Assembly: GCF_040712315.1 (NCBI RefSeq)
Contig: NC_134024.1
Location: 25,494,658 to 25,558,657, forward strand
Source of the DNA: Castanea sativa
Lineage: Eukaryota; Streptophyta; Magnoliopsida; Fagales; Fagaceae
DNA length: 64,000 nucleotides
Direction of reading: 5' to 3'
This document shows positions 23,117 through 35,316 of the stretch, in pieces; position 1 is the stretch's first letter; each line of letters starts with the position of its first letter. The notes beneath the pieces are model-generated. The model made no database searches and was not told where the DNA came from. It was given only the letters and a program-made list of their open reading frames with translations. The translations under genes were made by a program, and so were the position numbers.

Positions 23117-24032
23117 AGGGGTGGTGGCAAGTATTAATCAAGGTGGTCACATGACCACCCTAACTTGAATTTATATATATATCTTTAAAAATTAAAGTTT
23201 AAATTAATATTGGTCTTTGACCACCCTTAAAAAAAAAAAAAAAAAAAAAAAACTTAAACACCCTAAATAACAAATTGAGCCCATTAAAAATAAAATTCAA
23301 CCTCTCCAAAATTTTGGTTAGTTGAATGTTGAACCAAAAACTTACAAGAAATGCTATGTTCACAACATTTTCACAACAAATACTAAGTAGCAGGTTGTTA
23401 CTAATGGACAAAAAAAGAATTTCAGAGGTAGGTTCAAATTAGAACCAATAAAAACTTACCACTTAGGCTTTATTGTGAAAGTATTCCAAAAATGTTGTAA
23501 ATGTAACATTTCTCAAAAATTGCCCAAACAAACAAATTAGCCAAAAAGCTCAAACCAATCGTTTAATTGTGATGTTTTAAATTGTGTTTTCAAATGGCAT
23601 ATTTTAAAATCGCTATTTTTTAATAAAAAATTGCACACTTTCAAATAGCTAGTTTATTAGTGCTTGTCTTAGTTTTTGGCCGATTTATGTGATACATTTT
23701 TTCAAAAAGATAATGCATTTTTTTTTTTATATTGTTACTTATTTAGGCAATATGTTGGCAATTGAATGGGAGATCAATAACTTAATGATTGTTTGGTTGT
23801 GTATATTGAAAAAGATGTAGGTGTAGCTGATAACATTAATAGTGAAACTATCATATCACATAACGATTTCAAAATATGAAAACTTGTGAAATGAAATTTT
23901 AAAACTTTACATATTTGTGTTTTTTTTTTTTTTTTTGTGATGTTAATATATTCAAGTTTTATTTTTATTAAAAAAATTTAATATAAGATTTTTAATGACC
24001 ACTCTGAAAGAAATTTCTAAAACTGCCACTAT
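23117..24032. mobile_element. Non-autonomous hAT-like element, TSD ATCATGGC
   Basis: The octamer ATCATGGC occurs at 23109-23116 and 24033-24040. The left end begins AGGGGTGGTGGCAAG with GGTGGTCAC further in. The right end on the minus strand reads ATAGTGGCAGTTTTAG with GAGTGGTCATTA further in, so the ends match only loosely. Internal poly-A (about 23229-23251) and T-runs cause spurious open frames. The flanks (GGTTGGGTTGG ... TTGGGTTAGATC) suggest it landed in an older repeat. Confidence 0.72.
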
Positions 24033-24892
24033 ATCATGGCTTGGGTTAGATCAACAATTTATCAACCCAAAAAAATTGGGTTGGGTTAAAAAAATATCTC
24101 AAATTGGGTCCAACTAGACACATGCACACCTCAAACCCCAATTAACAAACCAAAAAAAGAAAAAAAAAAGAAAAAGAAAAAAGAAGAATATAGAAAAAAA
24201 GAAAAAGAAAAGTTGAACCCATGTTCTAGAGTTCATCAACCATGCCAAAGTGCAACGTAACGATGATGCTATGTGACCTATGGGCCCTCTAAGGCTCTAA
24301 TTTCAAAAGTTTAGAAGCTTTTTCTATATTAGCCTCCCAACTTTAGCATTTCTTTGTACACATAAATTAAAATGACATAATGAAAAAGCAGGGCCTGTGG
24401 TCCAGTAAGAGTTCACGGGTCGGCTATATAAACTATACATGTGAAGATGCAGTCAAAAATATTTGTGGTTGTGCAATCAATTCTCTTTTTTATAGCACTA
24501 CCATGTTTTGCCCCAAAATCTGCGCATAGATTATGCAAACGGCCCACTTTAATAACTAATAACTATTCCTTTGAAAGCCACTAAACAATCTCATCCTTTT
24601 ACTAAATTTCCTTTCTCTTTACCCCGTGATAATGTTAACTGTAGAATTTTCAACCTGGTGGTTATGGTGGGGTTGTTGAGACAAATTTTTAATCAATAAA
24701 GGTCACCAAATTTGTCTTTAGCTTTGTCCCATTTTTCCAAACTAGTTGGACCCCACGTCTTACTTAGTTTCCTTAACACAATAAAAAGGGTTATTAGAGC
24801 CTCAGTTGTTGGCACTCTCACTCTCAAGTAGCTTTCTTACCACTTTAAACTTCAGCCTTTCCCAGTAAAGTACTATACAGCTCTGCTTCGAG

Positions 24893-26636
24893 ATGTCTCT
24901 GGGAAGAGGCAGTGCAAGTCAAGCCATGGTCATGGTGGTTGTGCTTTTGTGCCTACTTGTTCACTTTGAACACGTTCACGCAGCAACTTACACAGTTGGA
25001 GACTCTGGTGGTTGGACCTTTAACACTGATAGTTGGCCCAAGGGAAAGCGTTTTAGAGCTGGTGATGTGCTCGGTAAGTTTGTCACTAGCTTTGTCCCTA
25101 CTTTCAAATCTAGTTTGTCTACAACATTTATGTCAGAATGAAGTAACTCTAAAACCAATGTCATACAATGTACAAAGTTAACACTTTTTCCGGAGTCTAG
25201 GAAATGTCACAATATGCAATCTTACTCGAGGTTAATTCTCGAAATCAAATTTGCTATCTGTCATTTTTGGTGGAAGACATTTATTGGATTAGGCCCGACC
25301 TCTATGTGTAAATATAGAACATTAACTAAAATAACAAATATTGAGGAATCCACATATATGCAATTCTTAGCACATGCGCTTAAAATTTTTATAAATGCAA
25401 GCACAACTCATTCTAAAGAATATACAGCCAAAACCTTTTTTTGTTAATGTATTCTTACTAGAGTTATGGGGAAAAAAATACACATATGACTAGTCTATTG
25501 ATTATCTATAACCAATTCTAAAATTTTAAGACAAAGCCATGGCTATCACCAGGGACGGAGCTACAGTTTGGCATTGGGGGGCCATTGCCCCCCCTGAGAT
25601 TTTGAAAAACCAACAGCCATATATATGCAATAGGCTTGAGTTACAATTTAGGCCCAAGAAGAATTAAACCTGCCCCCCATCTCCAAACTCTTGGCCCCTT
25701 AAAAAAAAAATGTCTAAGCAACACAACAAACCAACCCAAATAATAAGACAGATTAGCCCAAACAATTTAGTGTACGTGAATAGCAAACATTTCTTTTCAC
25801 TTCCTCCATGCCCATTTATGTATTTTGTTTATCTCTTGGAATCTCCCTCCATACCCATTTATGTTATTTGTGTCTTTGTTTGTGATTGCATTGTTGTTGT
25901 TTTTTTTTAATTTTATTTTAAATTTTTCTTTGTGAAATATGTTGCAAAACTATGAAGTGTTGAGTGTGTGTGAGCGTGACCTATTATAACTTATAAAGAG
26001 AATAGATTGAGTGAGTAATTACTAAAAAGTTACTTAGTAAAGTTAAAGAAACTTATTAAAAAAAGAAGTATAGTTAAAGAAAAAAATAATTGTACAGTTA
26101 ATAAAAACATTTGGTTGGCTAATGGGTTGTCGAGGGAAATGTGTTAACTATAACAAGCTAATAAATTTATAAATTGAAAACTAAATTATGAATTGATAAG
26201 AAATAAATTTATAATTAATTTCTTATGCATACTATCCGCATTCTTATATTTGTCTTTATTTAGTAATAATAATTAGTCCTTTTGTTCTTATAAAAAAAAA
26301 AAAGAGTCTTTTTGTGAGATTCAATCTTAGAAGAATTTTGCCCCCCCTAACTCGAAGTTCTGGCTCCGTCCCTGGCTATCACGTTGTTTTGTAAAACAAC
26401 CCTACATAATTAATAATTTGTTCATGTATGTTGCAGTATTCAATTATGATTCGACAACTCACAATGTTGTAGCTGTGGACCGTGGCGGTTACAGTAGTTG
26501 CACATCTCCGGCGGGTGCGAAAGTGTACAATTCTGGGAATGACCAAATAAAGCTGGCGAAGGGACAGAACTACTTCATCTGCAACTTTTCTGGGCACTGT
26601 GCGTCCGGGATGAAGGTTGCTATTAATGCAGTGTGA
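24893..26636 (+). CDS. Plantacyanin (basic blue copper protein), two exons
   Basis: Exon 1 is 24893-25073 and exon 2 is 26437-26636, with a GTAAGT donor and a TTGCAG acceptor. The joined protein has 126 residues, usual for plantacyanins. Residues 1-30 form a secretion signal ending HVHA before ATYTVGDSGGW, so the product goes to the cell wall/extracellular space. The cupredoxin fold follows, with type-1 copper ligands visible: His in TTHNVV, Cys in YFICNF, His in FSGHC and Met in ASGMKV. The second Cys pair (SSC ... GHC) fits the family disulfide. No GPI-anchor tail or proline-rich extension is present, which separates it from uclacyanins and stellacyanins. Plantacyanins are small electron-transfer-type proteins linked to pollen-tube guidance and lignification (family knowledge). 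A candidate TATA region (AATAAAAAGG, about 24780) lies roughly 110 bp upstream. A single intron between the codons for GDV-L and FNYD is the standard phytocyanin position. Confidence 0.95.
25550..26374. mobile_element. hAT-like element inside plantacyanin intron, TSD GCTATCAC
   Basis: The octamer GCTATCAC flanks the element exactly (25542-25549 and 26375-26382). The terminal inverted repeats are CAGGGACGGAGC and GCTCCGTCCCTG, perfect over 12 bp. At 825 bp it has no transposase frame, so it is non-autonomous. It makes up about 60% of the 1363-bp intron and leaves both splice sites untouched. Confidence 0.96.
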
Positions 26637-26919
26637 TGTGTTATGTGAGACAAGTACTCATAGAACTTATAGTGGTAGTGCTCCTATTACATGTGAGAGA
26701 GTGTGTATTTAAGTAGTATTTGGCTTGAGTGTGACTACTACAAAAAGTGGGTACTACAAACTGGCTAGACGCTAGAGTAACTACAAAATAAGTTTAATGT
26801 CTCTTGCTGTTATGTTGTCACTATTAATTTATGGTTAAAAGCTGTGGTTTCTTGAGTTTTGGAATTTGCTTTGAATTAGGTCCACCAAGATCACGGACTC
26901 GTGTTAATACTTGTTTTCT

Positions 26920-26976
26920 TTTCACATTAAACAACAAGCCTGCAAGTGCTATGGCTGTCAATGAGGCCCAAAGGAT
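26920..26976 (+). repeat. Short fragment shared with 35875-35935
   Basis: CTTTTCACA-TTAAACAACAAGCC, AGTGCTATGGCTGTCAATGAG and GCCCAAAGGA match the minus strand around 35875-35935 almost base for base. Read as protein this is NNKPASAMAVNEAQR against NNKPISAMAFNEAQR. It is a stray piece of a transposon-type coding region just downstream of plantacyanin. Confidence 0.75.
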
Positions 26977-29001
26977 TTTTTTTTTTTTTTTTAAAAGGGC
27001 AATTATTGTGGTTCCATTTCTAATTTGTAACCATCAAATGGTCCTTATGAATTGACATGAAGAGCAGTTGGCCGGTCCATTAAAAGTGAGTTAGATTGAG
27101 GGATAGGCATTCAGATGAAATTATACACCAAATATTCTCGTAGTCAAGTCATGTTACTTTTCCTTGGTTTTTCAACAGGGTGATACGGGATTTATTTCTT
27201 TGCAAGTGTAGGGATTTGGGATTTGGCTTAAGTCTAGTGCATTCTTAGCACTGAACTCGTTAGAATGATAACACATGACAAAAAATTGAGACGTGTCACC
27301 ATCGTAACAAATCCAATGTTAACGGACACTAGACCCAAGTTTTGCTCTAAAATTTGTAATTTAAACTTTCATGGAAATAAGATTCAAGTGTCTTCTTAAT
27401 AGAAAGAAAAAAAGAAAAAAGAAAAAAAGAAAAGCACAAGATCAGAGGTTAAGTCATTAAGTTTCTATTTCAATTGGCTTATTTTTATCAATTTGTTTTA
27501 TTTATTGTGTAAAAATACAGTTATACATAAAATAAGTAAATAAAAGCTTTAGAAATCTACATTAAATAAAATAGGTTGATAAAAGTAACTTCATACAAAG
27601 AAGTATTAGCAGATTTCAAGTCAATATAATAAATTTGGCAAATCCCATTATTACCATATTTGACCTTAGTCAACTAGGGTGTGGTCTCATATGCTGTGTG
27701 AGAATGATATTATGAGAGAGCAATTCTTAGGTAGTTTCGAAGCAGTGTTTCAAGAACTATCTAAGTTTTTTTTCCCTCATGAGATATACTCTCCTAGACT
27801 TGTCGTGGGAATTGGGTGTTTAGGTCTTGATGACATATTTGGGTAGCCATTTTATCAAGTTGGTTGCCCTAGAATCTCATCAAAATGGAAATAGAGCGAT
27901 TTTGGGCTTTTTTTTCCCAGAAAGTGCATACGCCACATAATGGGTGCGTATGCATCATATACTCGTCGTACGCACTTTTGTTAGCTTTGGTCAAATTAGG
28001 TCAAAATGGGCTTTTGGGCTTTGGGCTTCTTTCCTCTTCACAGTTGGGCTTGAACTTGGGCTTGGATTGTATTAGGCCACTTGGGTTCTCATCCTTGTCA
28101 GACTCCACACACAATATTGATCATTTTTCTAGTGATTTGATTTCTCGTCATTGGGATGGGGGTGCTTGGATGTAGGTCAGAATGAAATGGGATGTCTATA
28201 GCTGTATTCAGGCTGAGAAATTGTATAATTCTGGGTATTTATCCGAGGGTGTTGTCCTTCAGCCCCTTTATTGGGCCTAGGCCTTCTCTTTGGACTTGGT
28301 TTGGGACCATGACCTTGGCTCGCTTTATCTTTTGGACAGACTTATGACTAGTAGCTTGTTGGGCACAATTTGAGCCCCCCAATAAGTATATAACTATAAA
28401 AGAGAGAAAATAATAAATGACAAAAAATTGAGAATAGTCCGGGGAGAATTTGAATTTGAGAGATTTTTTGTGAGTAAAATGAGAGAACTATAATGGGTAT
28501 TTAGGATACTTAAAAAATTGAGAATTGAATTTTGTTCCAACGATAAGCATGTTTAAAGGAAATTATTGGAAGAATCAATTATCTTAAAGGAAATAATTTC
28601 ATCCAACAATAAACTTTTCTTCTTATTTCGTTTTAAGAAATTTATTTTATATATTGTAAGGAAATAATATGATTTTATCAAAGGAAAGATTGACCTTTTT
28701 TCTGATGGTCATAATCCTCTCTTCTATTTTTTTCTTACTTATTTATTTATTTATATTTATAATGGAAATAATCTTTAAAAAAAATTAAAGGGAAGACTGA
28801 AAGAGTCAACAAAATTTTTTTAAAGAAAAGAATCAAAGAATTTATAATTTATTTAATTTTTAAGGTCAAAACCTATTTTTTATTAAGATTTTAAATAATT
28901 TTTCTTTTTCTATCCTTCAATAAAAAAAAAAAAAAATGTCCAACAGTTATTTAAAAAAAAAAAATCAAAGCTACTAGACAAATAGCAATATATATATTAA
29001 G
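26977..29001. other. Intergenic sequence, no gene seen
   Basis: No supportable gene or delimited element. The 27885-28175 open frame (96 codons) has no recognisable motif. AT-rich low-complexity sequence fills 28400-29000. Confidence 0.5.
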
Positions 29002-29073
29002 TATAGTTTCTCACAATCACTCCAAGTATTGGCATGGTATAGTTTCTCACAAGCACTCCAAGTATTGGCATAG
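29002..29073. repeat. Two 36-bp direct repeats
   Basis: TATAGTTTCTCACAA followed by CACTCCAAGTATTGGCAT is repeated head to tail with period 36 and one or two differences. Confidence 0.85.
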
Positions 29074-30433
29074 AAACTAACCCATGGCCTGCTTTATTGG
29101 GCTACTGGACTGCCCATGGGCATTAAAAGTACTGGACCTGGCTGCCTGTTAGCCTGATGGGCTACTGGGCTAGCCCATAGGTCGATGACTGTTTGGTCAT
29201 TAGGATGAGGTAAACAGCAGAGGCCTGGTCACTTACAGTTGAGAAAAAGATGAGAAAACAATCTGCAGATTCTTCACTGTGAAGCCCATGAGAAAAGCAA
29301 AAGCAGGCTCAAGAATGACATAAAACACGTAGAAGAAAGTGGCAGCCCCACAAGAAAGAGCTTCTGCAGGACGACCCAAGGATTTGAATCAAGCCTAGAT
29401 GGCGCCAGACTTTTGATAGAAAATATTGGAGGCCCTAGGCATGCCCGAAAATAAAGGGAAAGAACAATGGAGTGGAAGAGCCACAGAACACGAAAGGAGT
29501 ATAGAATAGGAGCATTAAATTCAGTTATGGGCTTCAAGTGGCGAAAAGAAAAGAGCAGGTCCTGCTCCGCCGCACCCCATACCCGGAGAAAATGGAGAAT
29601 TAGCAGGAAAAGAATAACACAACAACAAGAGTAACGCAACAATTGTAAGAGTCACCAAGATTAGTAGAGAGAAATCATAGTAGAGTAGTTTGAAGGAGGA
29701 TAAGAAAGAAAACATTTGGCAGAATATCCTAGCAATCGATATGGTTAAGACTTAAGATTGGTTCGAGTTCCAAACTCCATAATTTTAATTTTGTTCTGGC
29801 TCAAAGCAATGAAATTACTAACTCTCATTCTGTGGAGGGATAACTCTTCTCTTGTACGTGTAGTGTATATGTGTAAATGTATTGAAAAATATATGTGGAC
29901 TCTACTGTGAATTAACAATTATTGGGCTGTGCTGTTGTATTTTACTATTTGTTTTGGAGTGTTTGTTTTGCTGCAGATTGGTTCAGCGGAGCCCATTCTG
30001 TAGTACATACCAGGCCCAATTTCAGCAGGGCCTATTCTGCAGAACGAACCAGACCCAATTCTCAAACCCATCTGTCTTTGTCCAAAGAGTATTCATAGAT
30101 ATTCTGACACGTGTATTTTGACAAAAAGAAAAGGCCCCTTTAGTGTTCCAAAAATTCCTTAAGCCGAAGCTTTGCATTTTGAAGGTAAGGCTGTAAAGAA
30201 AACCAAGACACCGAATGCACTGACCGCACCGAATTCTAATTTTAAGTTTTTTCACGGTTTGGTTTGGTTTCAATTTCGGTTTGTATTTTTGCAAAATCGA
30301 TATTGGTTGGCCCGGTGTCACACCGAAAACGATTGACATATATTAAGTATTAATAAAAACAAAATATATTAGGATTATATTTGTAGCTTAGGCGTTAGGA
30401 GTAAATTTTGGATACAGTTTATTTAGTTTCTTT
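29074..30433. other. Unassigned, retrotransposon-like non-coding sequence
   Basis: The stretch has GGGCTACTGG, GCCCATAGG and AGGCCCAATT phrases and, near 29400, ATGGCGCCAGAC, which looks like LTR/untranslated sequence of a retroelement. No LTR pair or TSD could be fixed. Around 30185-30330 the ACCGAAT/CGGTTTGG-rich words resemble a truncated hAT end. A 122-codon minus-strand open frame (29274-29642) has no motif I recognise. Confidence 0.4.
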
Positions 30434-30690
30434 GGGTCTGTTTGGATAGAACTTATTTTGCTGAAACTGAAAACTGAAAACACTGTAGCAAAATAATTTT
30501 TAAATGTGTGAATAGTATTGTGGGACCCATTTTTAATGAAAAAGTTGATGAAAAGTGAAATTTGTAATCCTACGAACAGTAATTTTGTGTACTGTTCATA
30601 GCTAAAAGTCAATATGTGCGGCTGCTTTAAAAAAAAAAAAAAAAAAGTCTCCAAAACGTGGACGTGGGCTGGACGTGAATCCAAACGCCC
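30434..30690 (+). mobile_element. MITE with TIR GGGTCTGTTTGGAT, TSD TCTTT
   Basis: The 257-bp segment starts GGGTCTGTTTGGAT and ends ATCCAAACGCCC, so 10 of 12 end positions pair as inverted repeats. TCTTT flanks both sides (30429-30433, 30691-30695). It shares GATAGAACTTATT, AACACTGTAGCAAAATAATT and CCCATTTTTAAT with the copy at 8219-8472. It is non-coding. The 5-bp duplication is unusual for the main MITE superfamilies, so the class is left open. Confidence 0.8.
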
Positions 30691-30839
30691 TCTTTATAAT
30701 AATAGTGCGATTGCGCGGACAGTGTTTTAGCATTGTACATCTAGTGTTTTTGCACTGTGCAATACTGTAGTTACAATATTTTTTTTTTAAATTTTTTTAT
30801 TCAATTGGCACTATAGCTATAGTGCCTAAATTTTTTTGT

Positions 30840-32230
30840 TTTTTTCAGTAATCAGTTTGTGTTTTTTTTTTTTTTTTTAATATTGATGTAAGCTGACATT
30901 TATATTGTTATACTGACACAACAAATTTCACAACATTTTCACAATTATTAACGTGTCAATTTCTTACATGTAGAAATAAAATAATAAAATATAATATGAG
31001 ATTGGTTTTTTTTTTTTTTTCTAGTAATCGGTTTGTGTTTTTTTTTCTTTTAAATATTGATGTAAGCTGACATTTATATTGTTATACTGACACAAAAAAT
31101 TTCACAATATTTTCATAATTATTGACATGTCAATTTCTTACCAGTCGAAATGAAATAATAAAATATAAGACTGTAGCTAACCACAACTAAAAATAAATAT
31201 TTTAAAAAAATGTTACAACATTTATTGTTATCACAAGACACTGTAGCACTGTAACTACAACAGTGATTTGGTTTAGTTTTCACAATTATTGACGTGTCAA
31301 TTTTTTACAAGTTGAAATAAAATAATAAAATAAAATATGAGATTGGTTTTTTTTTTTTTTTCCAGTAATTGGTTTGTGTTTTTTTTCTTTTAAATATTGA
31401 TGTAAGTTGACATTTATATTGTTATACTGACATAACAAATTTCACAATATTTTCACAATTATTGACGTGTCAATTTCTTACATGTCAAAATAAAATAATA
31501 AAATATGAGACTGTAGCTAACCACAATTGAAAATAAATACTTTAAAAAAATGTTACAACACTTATTTTTATTACAATAAACTGTAGCACTGTAGTTATAA
31601 CAGTGCTTTAGTTTAGTTTTCACAATTATTGATGTGTCAATTTCTTATAAGTCGAAATAAAATAATAAAATAAAATATGAGATTGTTTTTTAGTAATTGG
31701 TTTGTGTTTTTTTTTTCTTAGTAATTGGTTTGTGTTTTTTTTTTCTTTTAAATATTGATGTAAGCTGATATTTATATTGTTATACTGACACAACAAATTT
31801 CACAATATTTTCACAATTATTGACGTGTCAATTTCTTACAAGTCAAAATAAAATAATAAAATATGAGACTGTGATTAACCACAACTGAAAATAAATGTTT
31901 TGAGAAAATGTTACAACACTTATTATTATCACAATATGTTCACAATTATTGAGATCTCAGTTTCTTATAGATCAAATAAAAAAAATGTTAAGTCTTCAAC
32001 ATTTTAACATTAATTTCTACTGTGCCTAAAGTTTTTTTTTCCCAGTAATCGGTTTGTGTTTTTTTTTTCTTTTAAATATTTATGTAAGCTGGCATATATA
32101 TTGTTATACCGACACAACAAAGTTCACAATATTTTTACAAATATTGAAGTATCAATTTCTTACAAGTCGAAATAAAATAATAAAATATGAGACTATGACC
32201 AACTACAATTGAAAATAAATGTTTTGAGAA
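30840..32230. repeat. Tandem array, ~340-bp unit, about 4.5 copies
   Basis: AATATTGATGTAAGCTGACA with variants starts at about 30879, 31053, 31393, 31751 and 32075, giving intervals of 174, 340, 358 and 324 bp. Each full unit runs through GTAAT(C/T)GGTTTGTGTTTTT, CACAATATTTTCACAATTAT, GACGTGTCAATTTCTTACA, AAATAAAATAATAAAATATGAG and CTGTAGC(T/A). The first interval is half a unit. It is AT-rich and non-coding. Confidence 0.88.
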
Positions 32231-33003
32231 TAACAATAACAATGTTATCAGTTTAAAACCAATAATAACTTGTCATTTAGAATTTGTTTGAAAAATATTA
32301 TGAATGTAGCATTTCTCTCAAATAAAATAAAAAAGGGCAGAGCTCATGTCTAATGAAAATTTTCACTGGACACGGCAAGATTTGGACACGTGTCCACTCT
32401 TGGATACATGTCTCCAATCCAATGTGTCTAGTGAAAACTTTCACTGGACACAAGCCATACCCAATAAAAAATATCTATCGGATCCTAAAAATGAAGATAT
32501 TGTGAAAATATTGTGATATTTGTTGTATTCTTAGACTTTTTTTTTAATATAGTCAAATTGGGTGAGTTAAAATTCATGGTTTCACACAAAATCTATATTA
32601 ATTTTCTCACTACTAGGGCAGCACGTGCCTTGCATGTATAACCAAAAACTAGTTTTATTAAAAGTGTGTTAAAATATAATTGTACCTTAACATTTTTTGA
32701 AAAAAATGAAAAAATGCAAGAAAAATTGAAGTTTTAAAATCTATCCAAAAAAAAAAACTGAAGTTTTAAAAGGTTATACCTAAAAACTAAATGCTAAATG
32801 CCAAACAGGCACATGTTTCATGCCTTTAACCTCCCTTGTTCAAGACTTATCAAACACATTTTTATATTTTGTTTGCCCCTTCTCACTCTTCCTTCTCTCT
32901 TTCATTTCATGCTTCTCCCCCCTTTCTCGGCCTCTTATTTTTTGTATGTCCCTTCGCTCTCCTTCTCTTTCATTCACGCTTCCTACAAAACCCCATCTGA
33001 CTC

Positions 33004-33460
33004 AGATCAGATCTTCGTTGTTGACACTGACAGGTAATTATCTTACTTGTGGGTTTCTATTAATTTAGGGCATTCATTTCCATTATCTTTCTGGTTAACT
33101 CTTATGTTCTTTGTTTGAACCCCTCATTTATTTTTTCTGGGTTGCTCTTATTTTGTCAAATTCTTTGTTCAATTCTTTTCTTTTGAGGATTTTGTAAGTT
33201 TTTTTCATCTGGGTTTCTATTATTTTTGTGTTTTTATTCAGATAGGATCTTTGTTGCTTAACATCTGACAGGTAATTTTCTCACTTGTGGGTTTCAATTA
33301 ATTTAGAGCTTTCGTTTCCATTATCTTTTCTGGTTAACTCTTACGTTCTTTGTTTCAGTCCCTCATTTTTTTTTTTTTTTTGGGTTGCTCTTATTTTGTC
33401 AAATTATTTTCTAGAGGATTTTGTAAGTTTTTCTCATCTGTATTTCGATTGTTTTATTTT
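33004..33460 (+). repeat. Duplicated leader-like segment with two splice-donor-like sites
   Basis: A ~238-bp segment is repeated head to tail. Each copy starts with CAGAT-AGATCTTYGTTG, then CTGACAG/GTAATT (donor-like, at about 33033 and 33271), followed by T-rich intron-like sequence with CTTGTGGGTTTC, TCTGGTTAACTCTTA and GGGTTGCTCTTATTTTGTC in the same order. Upstream (32860-33000) is CT-rich, like a plant 5' untranslated region. No coding exon follows, so this is probably the detached 5' end of a gene or a captured leader. Confidence 0.65.
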
Positions 33461-33499
33461 CATTGCTTACTTGAATATTGAAAGGTCGGATTTGTGTTA

Positions 33500-35316
33500 A
33501 AATATAAGAGCTTGTTCAGACCCTCAATTAAAAACTATAGATGGATTGCTTTTACTCTAACTTAAACTAAGTGCGGAACAAGAGTAAATAAGCATAATAA
33601 ACTGATAACTCTATCTTAAGCCATATTCATCCATTATCAACAATAAAATGAAAGCTTAAAGGGTAGGAAAGGAAGATGAAAACTCAAGATAACATCGAGA
33701 CGTGTTATCGAAGAGGAAATAAAAAAACTCAGCGAAAAACCTTTCCGCAACCCTCCAAGTCGAAATCGATCCACTAGAAAATAAAGTTGAAGTACACAAA
33801 TGAAAAAAAAAAAATCCTCCAAGCCTAGTCTACCCCACGTACTTGAGCCCTCCAAGCTCCTACTACCAACTAACTTCTCAGAGCCTTGTATTCTCTAGCT
33901 TTTCAGATCCCACAATTCAGCCTGATTGTATCCACAAATGAATGACACCTTCCAATGCTTCCCGGTAGGACCAAATTCTCACTTTACACTCAGTATGGGT
34001 GTGGTAAATGTTTAGACTAGCAACCTTTCAAGGATCTAAAGATGGAGAGGTAGGATTTGAGGAAAACCATAAGGAAATGTGTAGATGATTGTGGGTATAA
34101 CAATCTCTAATTCTTAAGTGAATTTTCTAAAGTTTTCTCTTTGAAAAGTACTCCTTACAATTCGTGGGTAATGAGGATACATATAGTGTAAGTAAAGATT
34201 TGGTAAAACAAAACAAAATGCTACTTTTTGCCAAACAAAAACTTTTGCAGGTCCTTCGAAAGTTGGCCTTACCTGCAAGACAGTCGTGAAAAAGATAGCC
34301 TGGCCCGACTCTTCATCTTCCAGTCGTGGGTTGCTTCTCGTGAGACAGTCGCGAAATCCACTTGTTCAACTTTAGAAACTTGATTCTTCACCGATTTCTC
34401 ACAATCATCCCTTACAATTAAACCTACATAAATACAGGGAAAATGATTGAATAAATTACAATCAAATTTGGCACGGAATTAAAGCCAACACAAAATAGTT
34501 GGAAATCACAACTTTACAATCTCCCTCTTTGGCTATTCCATGACAAAACTCCTAAATAGACTCTAGATTTAAACGTGAGTTTGGGAACATAGGTAAAACT
34601 CACTCACACCTAACTCTAGAAACTGTGAAGCAGTTGTACCATATACACCTGTATCCTGAAACATTTGCACGCACATACAATAAGACTTCATTAAGCTCAA
34701 GAAAAGTAGAACACAAGGCATGTATAAGGAACAAGTAAAATGTGATCAAGATACCAAATGAAATATATGACAATAAGCATAACTTGATCAAACATAAATA
34801 GTCATTAGAAAATGACTACAATGACCATTTATCAAGTAAATGATCATCAGGACACGCAATGCAATTAAGAGCAATGCTAAAATAAATTGCATGTCTAACA
34901 AACATATGATGCATTAAAGAAACTAAGGCTATAAGCAATAGAAAAATATTAAGAATAAAAAAAACGGCTATAAAAACCAAGATACAAAACAGTACTAAAG
35001 AAAACTAAGTTTTAAACTAAAGTACTTGAAAGCTTTAAACGAAAGCACTGTAAATTTTTAAAAGCTATAAATGTGTAAAATAAACTAGAAACCACCAAAA
35101 TAAACCAATGTTATACTAAATTTACTACTCCCTCTCAAGCTATACTCCCCCTCAATCTACTCCCCTTTTTTTACCTGAATGGCCAAAGAGACTAGAATGT
35201 ATCAAACTCCGGCTCTGATTTTCTCATCAAGTCATCAACTTGAGATGAGAGGGCAGTGATTTGGCCTTCAAGGTATGTGAATTGAGTTATGGAATAGTTG
35301 ATGTGTGAAGCTAGTA
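33500..35316. other. Non-coding retroelement-like sequence
   Basis: Phrases such as CTCCCTCTTTGGCTATTCCATGACAAAAC (split, about 34521-34549) and the CCCCCT-rich run near 35125-35165 are typical of untranslated parts of plant copia-type elements. No LTR borders were found and no gene is supported. Confidence 0.4.

Noticed and set aside
29274..29642. 122-codon minus-strand open frame
   Set aside because: No motif, hydrophobic Leu/Ser-rich reading of AG-rich DNA, no gene context.
30185..30330. Possible further hAT element with ACCGAA/CGGTTT words
   Set aside because: Only one end-like side is visible and no 8-bp duplication was found, so borders cannot be given.
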